From Corylus avellana (lineage: Eukaryota; Streptophyta; Magnoliopsida; Fagales; Betulaceae), in the NCBI RefSeq assembly GCF_901000735.1, contig NC_081545.1, positions 3,082,583 to 3,146,582 of the forward strand: a stretch of DNA of 64,000 nucleotides, given 5' to 3'. The translations under genes and the position numbers were made by a program. Numbering within the stretch: the stretch's first letter is position 1; each line of letters opens with the position of its first letter. The notes under the pieces are model-generated. The model worked only from the letters and a program-made list of their open reading frames with translations. It was not told the origin of the DNA and did not search any database. This document shows positions 12,001-23,619 of the stretch, one piece after another.

Positions 12001-14073
12001 TTTATTAGAAAAGTATAAAAAGTGATAGGAAGAAATTAACAATTTAATTGATATTCTAACATTTTCTTTTATGTGTGTATTCTAACGGATAAACTTAATT
12101 ATCAATTATCTTTGTTGATGGAGGTATCTTGCGGTTTGTTCTTGCTGGTTGTGGGCGTCCTTCTTGGCCTTGTTCTGGAGGTCTTTTTGCTCCTTTTAGA
12201 TCCTATTGGCTGCTGTTTGGTCAGTTTCTGATTGCTGATTTTGTAAGTTGAATCCTTTGGATTCTGGTTGTGATGTTTAGTCGGTCTATAGCGTGAATCT
12301 CTGTTGTATAGATTCTTTGTTGGTTCGGTGTTCTGTTTTGGTTTCCTCTGTTTTGAGAGTTTGAGTTTTGTTGTATTTGTTTTAAGTTGCTTTGTAACTT
12401 GTGGAGATATAAAGAGAGCAACACAGAGAGAGTATAGCAGAGTGGGGGGAGGGAGTTATGACTCCCTCCTATCCGCCCCCTTTCTCCTTCTCCCCTGCCC
12501 CACTTTTTTTCTTGCCACTACCGTAGATTGACCAGGGCATGTGTGTCAATAGTCTTCGGGGTGTTTTCTAGCGGCGCATGGTTGGCAAGCGGTAGCGCAT
12601 GGAACGAGTGAGGGTGTGCTGGGTTTTGTTATTGTATTTTCATTGTTTTTAAATAAGAATGTATTCGCACTAGATCTGCTTTTAGTAGCAATTTATGGGG
12701 TGAAGTTTTATTCGTTTTCTTAAGTTTTGTTTTCACGAATCCTTAAGAATAACGGAATTGGTTTCCGGTCAATTTTTTGTTTTTTTATGGTTCATTTTTT
12801 GAGAGCAAACCATAGACCGATGACAAAGGAGTTATCAAGTATAAAGAAGAATTATCACTATGCTAAAGGCAATGAAGGGGATTACGATTGATAAAACACT
12901 AGTAGCAGAGATAAAAAAGTCAAGGAATCAAGGACCTGACAGCGGATACAGACGTGATTCGTCAGAATTTGCTGAAGATCTAAAATTGTTTGAGACTGTG
13001 ACTTTTCATAGATATTGTTTTATAATAGCTTGAGAGGCTAATGTGTGTGTCATAAATAATGTTTGAGTTATGAAGATTTTAAATTATATCTTTGGCATTG
13101 TACGGAGCATTTTGCCCCATTTGATTGTTATATCAATGGAGAGATAATTCGTTAAAAATAAAAATAAAAAATAAAAATAAAAAAATAAAAATAAAAAAAA
13201 AACTTGTGGAGCTATAAAAAATTATCATTTATATAAAAAATAATAATAATAATAGTAATTTTTTATTTAATGTTCTAATAAATTATGAAGACAAATAAAT
13301 TTTTCCACAGCCACTTCTCATCCCTGTCCTATATCATATAATATATCGAAGATAGTATAACAACAAAATGTTACCTAACTCCGGCTTTCGATTACCTTCA
13401 TCCTTTTCCATTCTTGTTGGAATTCCCAAGAGATATCATTGAACGTTAGGGAGTCGTCGGCAAAATATCTAAATGGAGCTCTGACTTGAATATTGTACTT
13501 CTTACAGAATGGAACCCAAAACTTAGCAAACTTTGAGGCCTCGACAAGAGAGTAGAAGGTGAGAGGAGAGCAGCCATCATCGGATACATAGCAAGCTAAC
13601 TTGTGAGCTGGGTAATCAACCGCCAACAAAGAGAGCACGGTGTTTATGGTGATGATAGGAGGTTCAAGCACAGGATCGGCAGTTGTCACAAACATGTCCA
13701 CTGAAGGAAGCTCGGTTACCCTATCAGAGAACAATTATAAATACAAGGGATCATATGAATATGAAAATTTTCCACCAAAACCTTTATATAACATGTTTTA
13801 AAAACATTTCTGTTACCTTGGCAAGAGGTTGTCCGGGTATGTTTTGTATTCTACAGCGTTCCATTTGTTGTTCATGATTAGAACCCAAACGAAGGAGAAC
13901 CATGATTCGCATAGGAAGGCAAGGAGCCAAGTGAGGCCATGGTCGTTGAGGAAGTGGAGACGATAAATAAGGAGAGAAAAGAGAAGGAACAAGATTATAA
14001 TGTCAATGGCTCTTTGTACGGTGTTTTTGCGCTGGATTCTTTCATACAGAGGGAGAGAGTTCTGAGTGGCCAT
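5798..14073 (-). CDS. CSLB/H: Csl gene B: cellulose-synthase-like protein, CslB/CslH clade
   Basis: Predicted membrane-bound family-2 glycosyltransferase that would polymerise a beta-glycan from a nucleotide sugar, by family in the Golgi or plasma membrane; the substrate is unknown. Nine exons: 14073-13817, 13720-13396, 11984-11859, 11378-11262, 11138-10926, 10790-10676, 10236-10061, 8210-7860, 6346-5798. These join in frame to 742 aa with GT-AG borders. Start chosen at [13 protein letters not shown] because all paralogues align there; an in-frame ATG lies three codons upstream. Exon 1 has two membrane spans (about residues 20-70). Catalytic motifs: DDG 133-135, DCD 292-294, TED 452-454, QQKRW 492-496; the exon 9 region holds the C-terminal spans. 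There is no RING domain, so it is not CesA. It is the longest gene in the array because introns 2, 7 and 8 hold transposons. Exon 8 has unusual replacements (for example [11 protein letters not shown]) but no stop. Probably functional; B versus H clade unresolved. Confidence 0.88.
6540..7215. mobile_element. MULE-like MITE with long inverted repeats, in intron 8 of gene B
   Basis: The left arm (from about 6540: 'cattttaccttcaaaaat', 'cacatttgaccccacaaact', 'gaagtcacatgtgtcgcatg') is mirrored by the right arm ending about 7215. The arms are diverged and run roughly 200 bp. The centre carries 'ggccaaatggaggtcaattg' and related GGCC-rich units, also seen in the element at 32192-32820. TSD not resolved. 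Confidence 0.55.
7249..7430. mobile_element. Small MITE, 'GAGTAATGCTACAAGTC' family (copy 1)
   Basis: A 182-bp foldback element in intron 8 of gene B: GAGTAATGCTACAAGTC at the left and 'agactaatagaattactc' at the right, with inner mirrored 'gatgtgactcttaaaatca' and 'gattttaagagccacatca'. Relatives are at about 27580-27715, 33302-33462, 50080-50235 and 50860-51025. Confidence 0.65.
8469..9398. mobile_element. Non-autonomous CACTA (En/Spm) transposon in intron 7 of gene B
   Basis: Starts CACTACAAAAAA at 8469 and ends TTTTTTAGTG at 9398, flanked by the 3-bp TSD TAT (8466-8468 and 9399-9401). Subterminal regions carry many copies of a short 'gGACGTttg'/'aaACGTCcc' motif in both orientations, as CACTA elements carry transposase-binding repeats. 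The 930-bp element contains no transposase and a (TA)n run near 9045-9088. Confidence 0.8.
12113..13200 (+). mobile_element. Probable retroposon insertion in intron 2 of gene B
   Basis: Intron 2 of gene B is about 1.4 kb while the same intron in D and G is under 400 bp. The extra sequence is G/T-rich ('gttcttgctggttgtgggcg') and ends near 13145-13200 with 'atatcaatggagagataatt' and an (AAAAT)n tail. That suggests a 5'-truncated LINE 3' untranslated region, plus strand. No protein domain or clear TSD was found. Confidence 0.4.
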
Positions 14074-14144
14074 GGAGTACAAAGAAATAGATCAGTATCT
14101 CTGTCGTATTGAAGGTGTTTAAACCTCCAAGACTGTGTTTGTTA

Positions 14145-14151
14145 ATTTATA
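14145..14151 (-). promoter_or_regulatory. TATA box candidate of gene B
   Basis: The minus strand reads TATAAAT about 72 bp upstream of the gene B start codon. The same motif at a similar distance stands upstream of genes E and G, in a conserved leader starting 'gtgttt'. Confidence 0.5.
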
Positions 14152-14204
14152 AAGGAGAAGGAAGCTAGTGTACGTTTATATTACTATCCTATCCTAGTGT
14201 TCTT

Positions 14205-14553
14205 TCTATACGTGGGTTAGGTTTAATCTTAATCGTGTGTATACATATTGTTGAGTACTCTTCTCTTGCAAGCCAATTTTTAAAGATAACTTTTATCTAA
14301 AGTTTATATCATTGGTATCAGAGCCAAATACCACGTCATCAATTCAAAAGTCACGGAGGAAGTAGTTTATGAATAGAGTAGGGGCCCGTGGATGTCGGAT
14401 TCGAAAGCTTTGTGGTATGTAACAATCTTAATTAGTGTCTCCCATAAGTTAAGTCTAATTTTAACCATATATATGTATATAAACTTTTGGACACTCTTTT
14501 ATTGCAAGTCGATTTTCAACTGAGAGTTAAACTCAAAGTTTATATCATCACTG
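14205..14553 (+). mobile_element. Putative TRIM retrotransposon (diverged)
   Basis: Two roughly 100-130-bp direct repeats, each ending AGTTTATATCA (about 14205-14311 and 14430-14549). The first is followed at once by a primer-binding site TTGGTATCAGAGCC (14312-14325), complementary to the 3' end of tRNA-Met. The inner part is about 110 bp with no coding capacity. The repeats are clearly diverged and the outer ends are uncertain. Confidence 0.5.
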
Positions 14554-14626
14554 TAAATCTTCTTCCTTCTCTTATTTTTTATGGCCAGGATTTAAGCGTA
14601 CATGATATTATATTATTTAAACCTTG

Positions 14627-14995
14627 TGTTGGATTAGGCCTTTGACTATCTCATTTGAAAACCAATTGGTTGTTAGTGAGGGAAGCCAAATATTTTTATG
14701 GCATTCGAAATTGCACCTCGCAAGTCATGTTTTAAGAGCTATCTAAGTGAGCAGAGCAACGACATTATTGAACTTCAACAATCTCTCCTTCAACATGATG
14801 CTCCCGTAACTCAAACCTATGACCCTAACTCTGATACTATTTGTTGAATGAGGCTTTTGACCATTTCATCTGAAAACCAATTGGTTGCTAGTGAGGAAAG
14901 TCAAATTCTTTTATGACATTAGAAATCGCACCCCACAAGACATGTTTTAAGAGTCGTTCAAGTGAGCAGAATAGCAACATTATTGAACCTCGACA
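14627..14995 (-). mobile_element. TRIM (terminal-repeat retrotransposon in miniature)
   Basis: Two 154-bp LTRs (14627-14780 and 14842-14995) of equal length, both starting TG and ending CA, enclose only 61 bp. On the minus strand the segment after the right-hand LTR reads AATAGTATCAGAG, a diverged tRNA-Met primer-binding site. Flanking 5-bp TSD is CCTTG (14622-14626) and CCTCG (14996-15000), one mismatch. It cannot encode its own enzymes. Confidence 0.8.
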
Positions 14996-15000
14996 CCTCG

Positions 15001-15355
15001 GGTACTGTGTTTAGCAAAGAGGTGGTAACTTGTGCTCTACCCGCAAGGGTTGTTCCATAGCATTCTTTGATATTGAGATTGTGATCATGGAAGCATAATC
15101 ATTGAGGAACATGACAGCACTAAGAACAGCCTGGAACGACAGAAATGAAAAGTATCTTTGTCATTATTTAACTTTTTCAAACCACTTGTCATTGTCCTCC
15201 TTTCTCTTTTTTTCTTTTGTTTTTCTTCTTTGATGCTACGTGTGGGACATTATGCTGCTACGTTTGTTGGATTCCCTATGCTCAGATACTCAGCCATTTC
15301 AACCACAGCTTTATCCACATCCTTTTCAGCAGCCAAATGCAAAAATTTATTTGGA
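15001..15355 (-). pseudogene. Unidentified coding relic upstream of gene B
   Basis: Minus-strand translation of about 15300-15350 gives a clean peptide beginning FLHLAAEKDVDKAV and ending EMAEYLSIGNPT. About 15020-15135 gives AVLSAVMFLNDYASMITIS followed by KNAMEQPLRVEHKLPPL and a stop. An acceptor-like AG precedes the second piece. A more decayed copy of the first piece lies upstream of gene D (about 32935-33000), so it belongs to the duplicated unit. I do not recognise the family and name no function. Confidence 0.3.
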
Positions 15356-15360
15356 TAGGG

Positions 15361-17860
15361 TAATTCCTAGGAGTAGCTTAGGTAGTATAAAAAGTCACGG
15401 AATCAGATAATTCATATTGGACTTACCACTAAATTTTTTTTAGCATTTTAAAAAATTTCTCCACCTTAAAAATTTGATAATTCATACAGATATTAAAAGT
15501 TATTCAATCATTCAAATTAATAGTGAAATTAAATTATCGTTTATACGGATATAAGCAACAAAATAAATATTAAAAAAAAGTTCCATTCCCAATATAAAAG
15601 TGTTCTAGTTTGCTATAGACATGAGCAACAACAACAAAAATCCAAATAAGAACTTCAACAATCAAAATAACCATTCAAAATATTATCTAACTATCACAAA
15701 CACATGATAATACAAACTACTTATGGAATAAATTTGAGCACAATTAATAGTGACTAAGAAAAATCTTCACACCTTCTAGAATTTAATGCTTACATCTACT
15801 CTCTTCATTTATTTTTTTTCTTCCTTCAAATTCCACTCACTCACCCTTCTAGAATCTAAATTCTAAGGCCTATCTTCGTTTATTTTTTCGCCTTAGTTTT
15901 CCTCACCTTCTAGAATCTAATGCCTTTCTATTCTCTTTAATATATTTTTTTTCTACCTTAAAACTCATGCCTTCTTCTGTCCACAACTATTTCTTGACTC
16001 TCTTTACTTTTTTTTTTTTTTTTTTTTTCCTTCAACTTCAGTCTTCAACTCACGCGCAAGCCTACTCCTTGCAGGCATTTTTTTTTTCCTTAAAAAATTT
16101 CATTCTTATCTTTTTAGTTTTTAACCACTCATTTCTAGAAGATTTCCACGAGACCCTCACTCCTTACTGGCTCACTCCTCACCTTCTCATCTTCTCTTAC
16201 CTTCTCATCTCCTCTCAGTGCTCTCACCTCTTCTCTTCTCATCTCAAGACTCAAGCCTTCAAACAAATGAACAATCAAACACCCACTAGGACTATTGCTA
16301 GTGGAAAAGATGAGAAGGTGAGAAGAAGATGGGGTGTCGAGGTAGGAAAAAAGCCAACGTGGTTCCATTACTGAGTATAAGATTATGTTTGTGATTGTGT
16401 TTGAAAAATAAAGTTTTTGAGTCAAAAAATATGTTTTGGCAAAAGCTTCATTTTTAAGATTTTGCTAAAAGTGCGTTTTGACCATTTTTTGACCCTTAAA
16501 AACACTTTTAATTTTTTTTACCAAACGGGTATACTTTTTTCTTCAAATAGACTTTTTGAGTATTAAACGCACACACTTTTAGGCCCCTCAAACGCACACC
16601 AAAACAAGCCCTAATTAAGTCAAAAGACATATTAGTAATGATAAATGTCACCGCCAATAAATTTAGAACTTGAATCGAGATGTTGTTGTTAATGATAAGT
16701 CATCAACAACAACTTTAAGTCGTTGCTGATAAACCCTTATCATATGCATGCACCGATGACAAAAGTCGTATAACACATTGTTTAAGTACAATTTATCAAA
16801 TTAATAATTTTCTAGGAGATGCTGCATTAAGCTAAAGAATTACTTGGGTTTATTCTTAAGCCACGTAATAGATCGAAAAGATGGATGATGGAGATTAGAA
16901 AAAGGTTCGCGAAAAAAATATGATAAGAGACTAGCTAGGTCTCAAGCCAAAGCCTTAATAGATCCAAAACCTCACAATTTACCAAAATTACGTATTTATA
17001 AGTTTCAAATATTCCGACAAGGAATAGTACTAAATTGTCTGTCTCTAGCTAATTCTTATTTCTTAGTAGACAAACAATACTAATTACTTATGTGACAAGG
17101 AAAATACCTTTCTTTTACACTAAAAAGACTCAACATAAGTAGGAGGTTGGAGCTAAACTACTCCTCATAAGTAGGTTTAACTCTGTACATAAAGTTTTGA
17201 ACTTTTCCTAGACGGAGGAATAGTATTTAAGGATGGCATGACAATTTGTGTTTGCGTATTGAGTTTGAAAAATGTCGAGATATTGGTATATATATCAATT
17301 CTAACTTAACATATTTAATTAAAAAAGTCAATCTCTTAAATGTAAACCTGCTAATTTTATACTGTGTTAATCTGTGGGTCGTGACAAAATTATCTGACAT
17401 ACCTTATGTTGTGTGTTGAGTTCGTGACTTGTTAAGGCATAGGTATAAAACAATATGTGTCAACTCTAATCTAAATAACTTCATTAAATGGATCAAGTTT
17501 TTCAACTCTAATCTACTAATTACGTATTAAATTTGTGTTGGGTTGTGTCAAAAAGTGTGACTCTAAAGTATAATAGAGTAAGATTTTTATTTTTTATTTT
17601 TTAATATAATATATAATAGAGTAAGGTTAAATGTATGTAGTCTCTTGTTTTTGTTCATCTAGAATACGCTGACACACAAATCATTTAATTCCCTAACCAT
17701 AAGTGGATGTCATCATGTGCACCAAGCTGAATTCAATGTTTCCAACAAAATCAAGTACACTCAATCTGAGAAAAATGCAATTGTTTGAGTATGTATTCAT
17801 TTTCAACAATTTGAATCTTACAAACAATTATATGAGAAAACATTATTATTAAAACAGGAA
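15361..17860. other. Intergenic between genes B and C
   Basis: AT-rich with a pyrimidine-rich stretch (15780-16260) whose open frames are low-complexity Ser/Phe/His strings. About 16390-16620 looks like the decayed end of a DNA transposon ('aaacgcacaccaaaacaagc'). No gene is visible. Confidence 0.5.
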
Positions 17861-17867
17861 CAAAGTC

Positions 17868-19570
17868 TCAACCCATTGTGATCCTTCTACAAAAGTACAT
17901 AAAAAGTAGGGCCAAAGCAGCTGACTTGCATATGGTGGATATGGGGATCCCATGCTTTCCTTTCCCAAACAACCCTTTCAAAAATGGCCACAAGCATAGC
18001 ACCAACCATACACTACACAAGACCTCCCCTAGCCCTGACCCATGCACATCATGAGCTGGAGATTGCAAGTTCAACAAGCTCACAACCAATGCCGTCAAGT
18101 GTAGCAGCAAAATGGTTGTGCCAGGCACAAAAATTGGGGACTCATCGAAAGTAAACCTACCAGCATCATCATCATTGGTAGAATCACTAGATTGGTCTTT
18201 TTTTGTAACTTCAAATATGGTCTCAGATATTCCCAATAACTTCAACATGACACTCAGAAATCCAAAGAACCATGCATTCATGGTGGTAATTCTTGCCATT
18301 CTTTGGTTATTCCACCAAGCTCGGACTGATTGGCCAGTTCTTAGGTACTCGGATAAAGTGTATAGGTTGTAAATGACAAAGAGAGCAACTAGTACATAAA
18401 ATGCTGGTTCTTCAACCTACAAACACATATTATAAGCTATTAAAATGAATAATAAATCTATGAAATATTTCTTGAATATGTTATTGTTCATGAGCTTCAA
18501 CTCACCTTTGGTAAGAAAAAGGAATTGGTGACGATACAATATGCTGGAAGAATAGCATAACATAGCTCAGGGATGGAGCGTATGCCCCACGAGAAGAGCC
18601 ACAAATAGGTTAAGCACTGCCTGAATCGGAGCTTCTGAAACATGGTGGCAAATATGGGGCAATTTTTGCTTAATAGAATTTCAAGCAAGCCAGTGGCCCA
18701 CCTTTTCTGTTGGGTCATTGCGGCTGGCCCACCCGAGGGTGCACATCCTAAAAAGGCCGGTGGGTTTGGCGTGCAATAGATAGACTTCCAACCCTTTTTC
18801 TGAATTGTTAGCCCAGTTAAGACATCCTCTGTTGTCGACCCATATCTCCAGCCTAACTGAAATGAGATGACTACAAACATGAGAGCAGACCTAAAGATAC
18901 AAAAATCATAATAATTATGATGATAATAATGATGTTTAACAGAAGACATGTTTCCCTCTTTTTCTTCCTTCTATGATAAGAGAAATACCAGAAACTAAAT
19001 TTTTATTTCATGACTACCTTCACAATGCTGACGTGACAGTCTCAATCAAATCTTAAGCTAATATTGTAAGATAATTATTATATGATAAAAATAAAGTTTA
19101 TAGCATTATTCTTAATAATAGCGTTTCAATCAAGCCAAAGGAAAAGGTCAAAAAAAAGAAACTTGTATACAAATAATTAAAAAAGCAAAGGGTACCACTA
19201 TAATGACCAAACATCAGGGATGACGGCAGGAATATAGTTTCTGAAGGGCCACTAATAATAAAATGGCAAAAAAGTTTTTTCAAATTTTTAATAAAAAAAC
19301 TTATATAAATATATATTTTTTTCCAACTTTTTGGGCCGACCCCCCAACTTTTGTCCTTATTGTGAAAGATGAAAGATTTTTATTTTTTTATTTTTTTGTA
19401 TGAGACACAAAAGTTTAAAATAAAGTTAAGGAATATCATATTTGTTGTTGATCATCATTGTATGTTAAATAGAGAAGTAGGTTACTGATACATCTTCAAT
19501 CAACAAAAAGCTAATCCGTAAAAGTCAAATCCCAATACAAAAATAAGAGAGAGAGACATGTTTGTTCAAC

Positions 19571-19611
<41 letters not shown>

Positions 19612-21274
19612 CAAAGGCCGATTCAAAAACTGCTACATCTTGTCCCATTAGCATAATAAAATATTTTATGAGATATTAGTGTAGTATATAGTATTTTTTA
19701 TTAAAGAAACCTTGAACAACTTTTAAATGCTTTGTAACATATAATGGAGCCACTAAAAATATGTTAATATGAGCTCTCAATTTGGGATTTCCATATCTTT
19801 TGGTTTACTAACCTTCGTACCCCAGCAAGTACTATATTCGTAGCCGCAATTGGCGACTTGGTGTGCTGCTTCAATGGAGTCCCCAAGATGGTTAGGTGGA
19901 TCTCTCTTCCCTTTCAAAGTATTAGCTACTGATTTGATCAACTCCTTCGAACTCCCGAATTCTAAAACCTTATCCTCATCCAATTTCCCTGCCAAAGGAG
20001 AAAGAAAAATACTAGTCACACATAAATGAAAAATCATTAATGTTGGCAATAAAAATTAGTTGCATAGGGTGTAAGGACAAATGGATTTTTGAGAATGAAA
20101 TTTTCTTATAATTATTAAAAATCAATGTTAATTTACTTACCATTAATTGGTTCCACAGTATCTGGAGATTGCCCATAAATAATTTTTCGTCTATGAAAAC
20201 ATCCTGTTCCCGAATAAAAAGGTCCTTGAATTCCAGACGTTCCATGCGTCATATACTTTGTAAACATGCAAAATATAGTAGGTGATCAATAAAAGAAATA
20301 AGACGAAATAGAAGACTTATTTGTAAGTTAAGGATTTAAATAAATTTTACACACTTCAAACAAAACCACCAATTGATTGCCATATGGGTCATCCTTTAAT
20401 CCATCATAGAACTTTTGTGGGAACTGAACATATGCACTTTCTTCTTCACTCTTGGAACCAAGTAGCAGGCACATTGAATGTAGAGCAACTTTTGGATTGT
20501 TAACAAACATATCGCAGTCTACATTCAGCATATATGGAGCATTTGACATCAATCCAGAGACTCTCGCCTATATATTACAGAAACAATTCAAAAGAAAAAG
20601 AAATAACGTTACGATTAATTAAAGTTATCTTCAAGAACAAAAAAGGGATATAGATTCTAAACTACTTTTGCATAAATAGCACGATCTTACTAAAACGTTC
20701 ATGGCACCCGCTTTGTAATGATGTGGATGCTTATGTCGCTTCTCCCTAGATACATAGACCAAATGTGGTAATCCATCCGGAAGGCCTTCCTTGCTCTCCA
20801 ATATCACCTACAATAAAATAGAAAATGTGTGAGCTACTAAAGTCTTTACTATAACTTCCTTACAATCTTACGTACGTTAAAGTTTATATTTTATGAAAAT
20901 GAGTTACATGAATATTGCGTCACAATACTTTATATTTAGTAATTGACATGACAAGTGTAATGTTGATTGACATTCAAACTTGTAAACGTGATATGTCATG
21001 TGAATTGTTAGGTATAGTTAGTACTAAAAGCTATAATACCCCTAACAACACTCCAACAAAATTATCTTAATTGAACAGTCCTTTTGAAAATTAATTGCTT
21101 GTTCTCCAAAGGCTTAGGGTCAAAATATAAAAATTAAATTCCCATAATAGACACAGGTCACTAGTCCTGGGATTATTTTGCCAATTTGTACATGGCCAAC
21201 AAAATCTATATATTATATATTGAGTTTACCTTGATAATAGTCGGATGGTTATTGTGTTCTACATTTGAGAATTC
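17868..21274 (-). CDS. CSLB/H: Csl gene C: CslB/CslH-type, 5' part missing at an assembly gap
   Basis: Exons 3-9 of a cellulose-synthase-like gene: exon 3 (partial) 21274-21230, then 20807-20691, 20567-20355, 20255-20141, 19988-19813, 18856-18506 and 18416-17868. All keep the family exon lengths, GT-AG borders and open frame. The DCD motif (exon 5), TED and QQKRW (exon 8) and the C-terminal membrane region are present. Exon 7 has glycine for the usual tryptophan in the '[11 protein letters not shown]' stretch. Exon 3 is cut by a 100-N gap at 21275. Beyond the gap lies a copia element, and beyond that (24042) DNA matching the promoter-distal region of gene G. Exons 1-2 and the DDG motif must therefore lie in the unsequenced gap or be lost. 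No inactivating lesion is seen in what remains. Closest in look to B and D. Confidence 0.8.
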
Positions 21275-21374
21275 NNNNNNNNNNNNNNNNNNNNNNNNNN
21301 NNNNNNNNNNNNNNNNNNNNNNNNNNNNNNNNNNNNNNNNNNNNNNNNNNNNNNNNNNNNNNNNNNNNNNNNNN
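21275..21374. other. Assembly gap (100 N)
   Basis: A round 100 N is the usual placeholder for unknown size. It must span the rest of exon 3 and probably exons 2-1 and the promoter of gene C, plus the 3' half (reverse transcriptase, RNase H, second LTR) of the copia element on its right. Confidence 0.95.
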
Positions 21375-23619
21375 CATCAAAGATAATGTCTCTACTAACC
21401 ACTATTTTTTTTGTTAGTGGATTGTAGAGCTTGTATGCTTTCGACTCTTTGCTATATCTGAGAAAGATACATTTTTCACCACGATCGTCAAGCTTCTTCC
21501 TCTTGGATTCGGGAACTTGAGAATATGCAACACACCCAAAGATTCTTAGGTGTGCAACACTTGGTTTGTGGCCACTCCATGCCTCTTGAGGTGTCATATT
21601 CTTGACACTTTTGGTAGGACATCGGTTGAGTAGATAAGATGAGCACGCCACAGCTTCTGCCCAGAATTGTTTTGGCAGCCCTTTCTCCTTGAGCATAGTT
21701 CTGGTCATATTAAGAATGGTACGGTTCTTTCTTTCGGCAATCCCGTTTTGCTGTGGTGTGTAAGCAACAGTCAATTGATGCTTTATGCCTTGTTCCCTGC
21801 AATACTTATCAAATTCTTTTGAGGTGTATTCTCCACCTCGGTCAGAACGAAGAGTTACAAGCTTATGGCCACTTTGATTTTCAACAAGGGCTTTGAAGTT
21901 CTTGAATACAATAAAGGCAGCTGATTTTTCTTTAAGAAAATAAACCCAAAGTTTTATGCTAAAGTCATCGATGAAGGTAATAAAGTATCTATTACCTCCT
22001 AAGGACATGGGCTCTATTGGTCCACATATGTCGGTATGAACCAGTTGCAATGGTGATGTTGCTCTCCAAGATTTCCTGCTGGGAAAAGGAAGTCGTGCCT
22101 GCTTGCCAAGTATACATCCTTCACAAATGTTGCTCGGTGGCTCGATCACTGGTAACCCATGCACCATGCCAAATGAAGATAATAGCTTTAGGCCGCTAAA
22201 ATGTAGATGGCCAAAGCGAAGATGCCACTTCCATGACTCACTTTCCTTGAGTCCATAGAAGCACTTCTCAGACTTTGTGTTAAGATGTAACGGGAACATG
22301 CGATTATTGGTCATTGGAATATGAGCCACAATTCCTCCACGTGTATCTCTCAAAATGAGAGAGTAGTTCTCCATATGTATGGTGTACCCCTTCTCGAGCA
22401 ACTGCCCAATGCTAAGAATATTGCTTTTCATGTTCGGCACATAATAAACATCAGAAATGTACCCTTTCTTACCATCATTTTGATAGATTTTTATCTTCCC
22501 TTTGCCTTCAACTGAGAGTTTGGTGGAGTCTCCCAAGTTCACTTTTCCACGAACTCCTTCTGTGAGTTCAACGAACAGATCTTTCTTCCCACACATATGA
22601 TTGCTTGCGCCAGAATCGAGGTACCAAACCTCATCTTGTGAAACTGAAACATCATGAGCGAGAAGTAAAATAGAATCACTACAAACCTCATGTGTTGCTT
22701 CTGCAACATTTGCTTGTTCATCATTTTTGTGCCAACAATCCGAGGCATAGTGTCCAAACTTCTTGCAGTTGTAGCATTGGATATTCTTGGAGTTTCCATG
22801 TCCATATGTGAATCTTCCTCTTCCTCGGTAGCCTCCTCGTCCTCGACCTCTGAAACTTTGAGTCTCATGTTGACTTTGACGTGGTTGTTGGAAAATACTA
22901 CGCCCCCGGCCTCTACCACGACCACGGTAGGAGCTGAATTTGCCTTGATCATTTAGAGTCAGTTTTGACTCTAGTGCTTGTTCTAATACACTAGAACTAA
23001 CATTCTTCTGCATCCTTTGCTCATGTACTTGTAATGAACCCAACAACTCCTCAATTGTTAGCTTCTCCAAGTCCTTGGACTCTTCGATAGCTACAACTAC
23101 ATGTTCAAATTTAGAGGAAAGGGATCGAAGTACCTTTTCGACAACTCGGATGTCATCGACCTTCTCATTGTTTCTTTTCAAACCATTCACAATTACCAGT
23201 AATCGTGAAAAATAATCGGACACCGATTCTCCATCCTTCATGTGAAGAGCCTCGAACTCGCCCCGTAATGATTGGAGACGGACCCGTTTCACCCGTTCGT
23301 CTCCTTTGAAGATGGAAGCTAGAATCTCCCATGCCTGTTTACTTGTCATTGCTTCGGCAACTTTCTCGAAGGTAGACTCGTCCAATGATTGATAGAGTAA
23401 AAACAAGGCCTTTTTATCCTTCTTCCTTTGCTCCTTAAAAGTCTTCTTCTCATCTGTTGTGTATTCAGCTTCCTCCTCCTCAGTGGGTTCTGTAAATCCG
23501 TCAGTAATGACTTCCCACAGATCTTGAAACCCAAACAGGGCTCTCATTTGGATAGACCATGACCCATAGTTATCTTTTGATAATCTAGGGATTTGTTGTT
23601 GGACTATGTTGGAACCCAT
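21375..23619 (-). CDS. Ty1/copia gag-pol polyprotein (N-terminal part, uninterrupted)
   Basis: Gag-protease-integrase part of a copia retrotransposon polyprotein, open from MGSNIVQQQIPRL (start at 23619, 35 bp inside the primer-binding site) to the gap. Counting from an in-frame ATG ten codons upstream (23649): gag (UBN2-like) about 20-230, Arg-Gly-rich linker 241-285, zinc knuckle C-X2-C-X4-H-X4-C 292-305, aspartic protease motif DSGAS 345-349, GAG-pre-integrase about 440-510 with the HxnCxxC finger, then the integrase core with HTDICGP and FIDDFS near 545-570. No frameshift or stop in over 2.2 kb suggests a young element. Reverse transcriptase is not visible because the gap begins. Resembles Tnt1-type polyproteins. 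Confidence 0.9.

Noticed and set aside
15967..16425. Open frames on both strands (135 and 96 aa)
   Set aside because: Pyrimidine-rich low-complexity DNA giving Ser/Phe/Leu strings; no homology signal.
16390..16620. Possible terminal part of a hAT or Harbinger element
   Set aside because: Only one end-like stretch is visible, with no matching second end or TSD.
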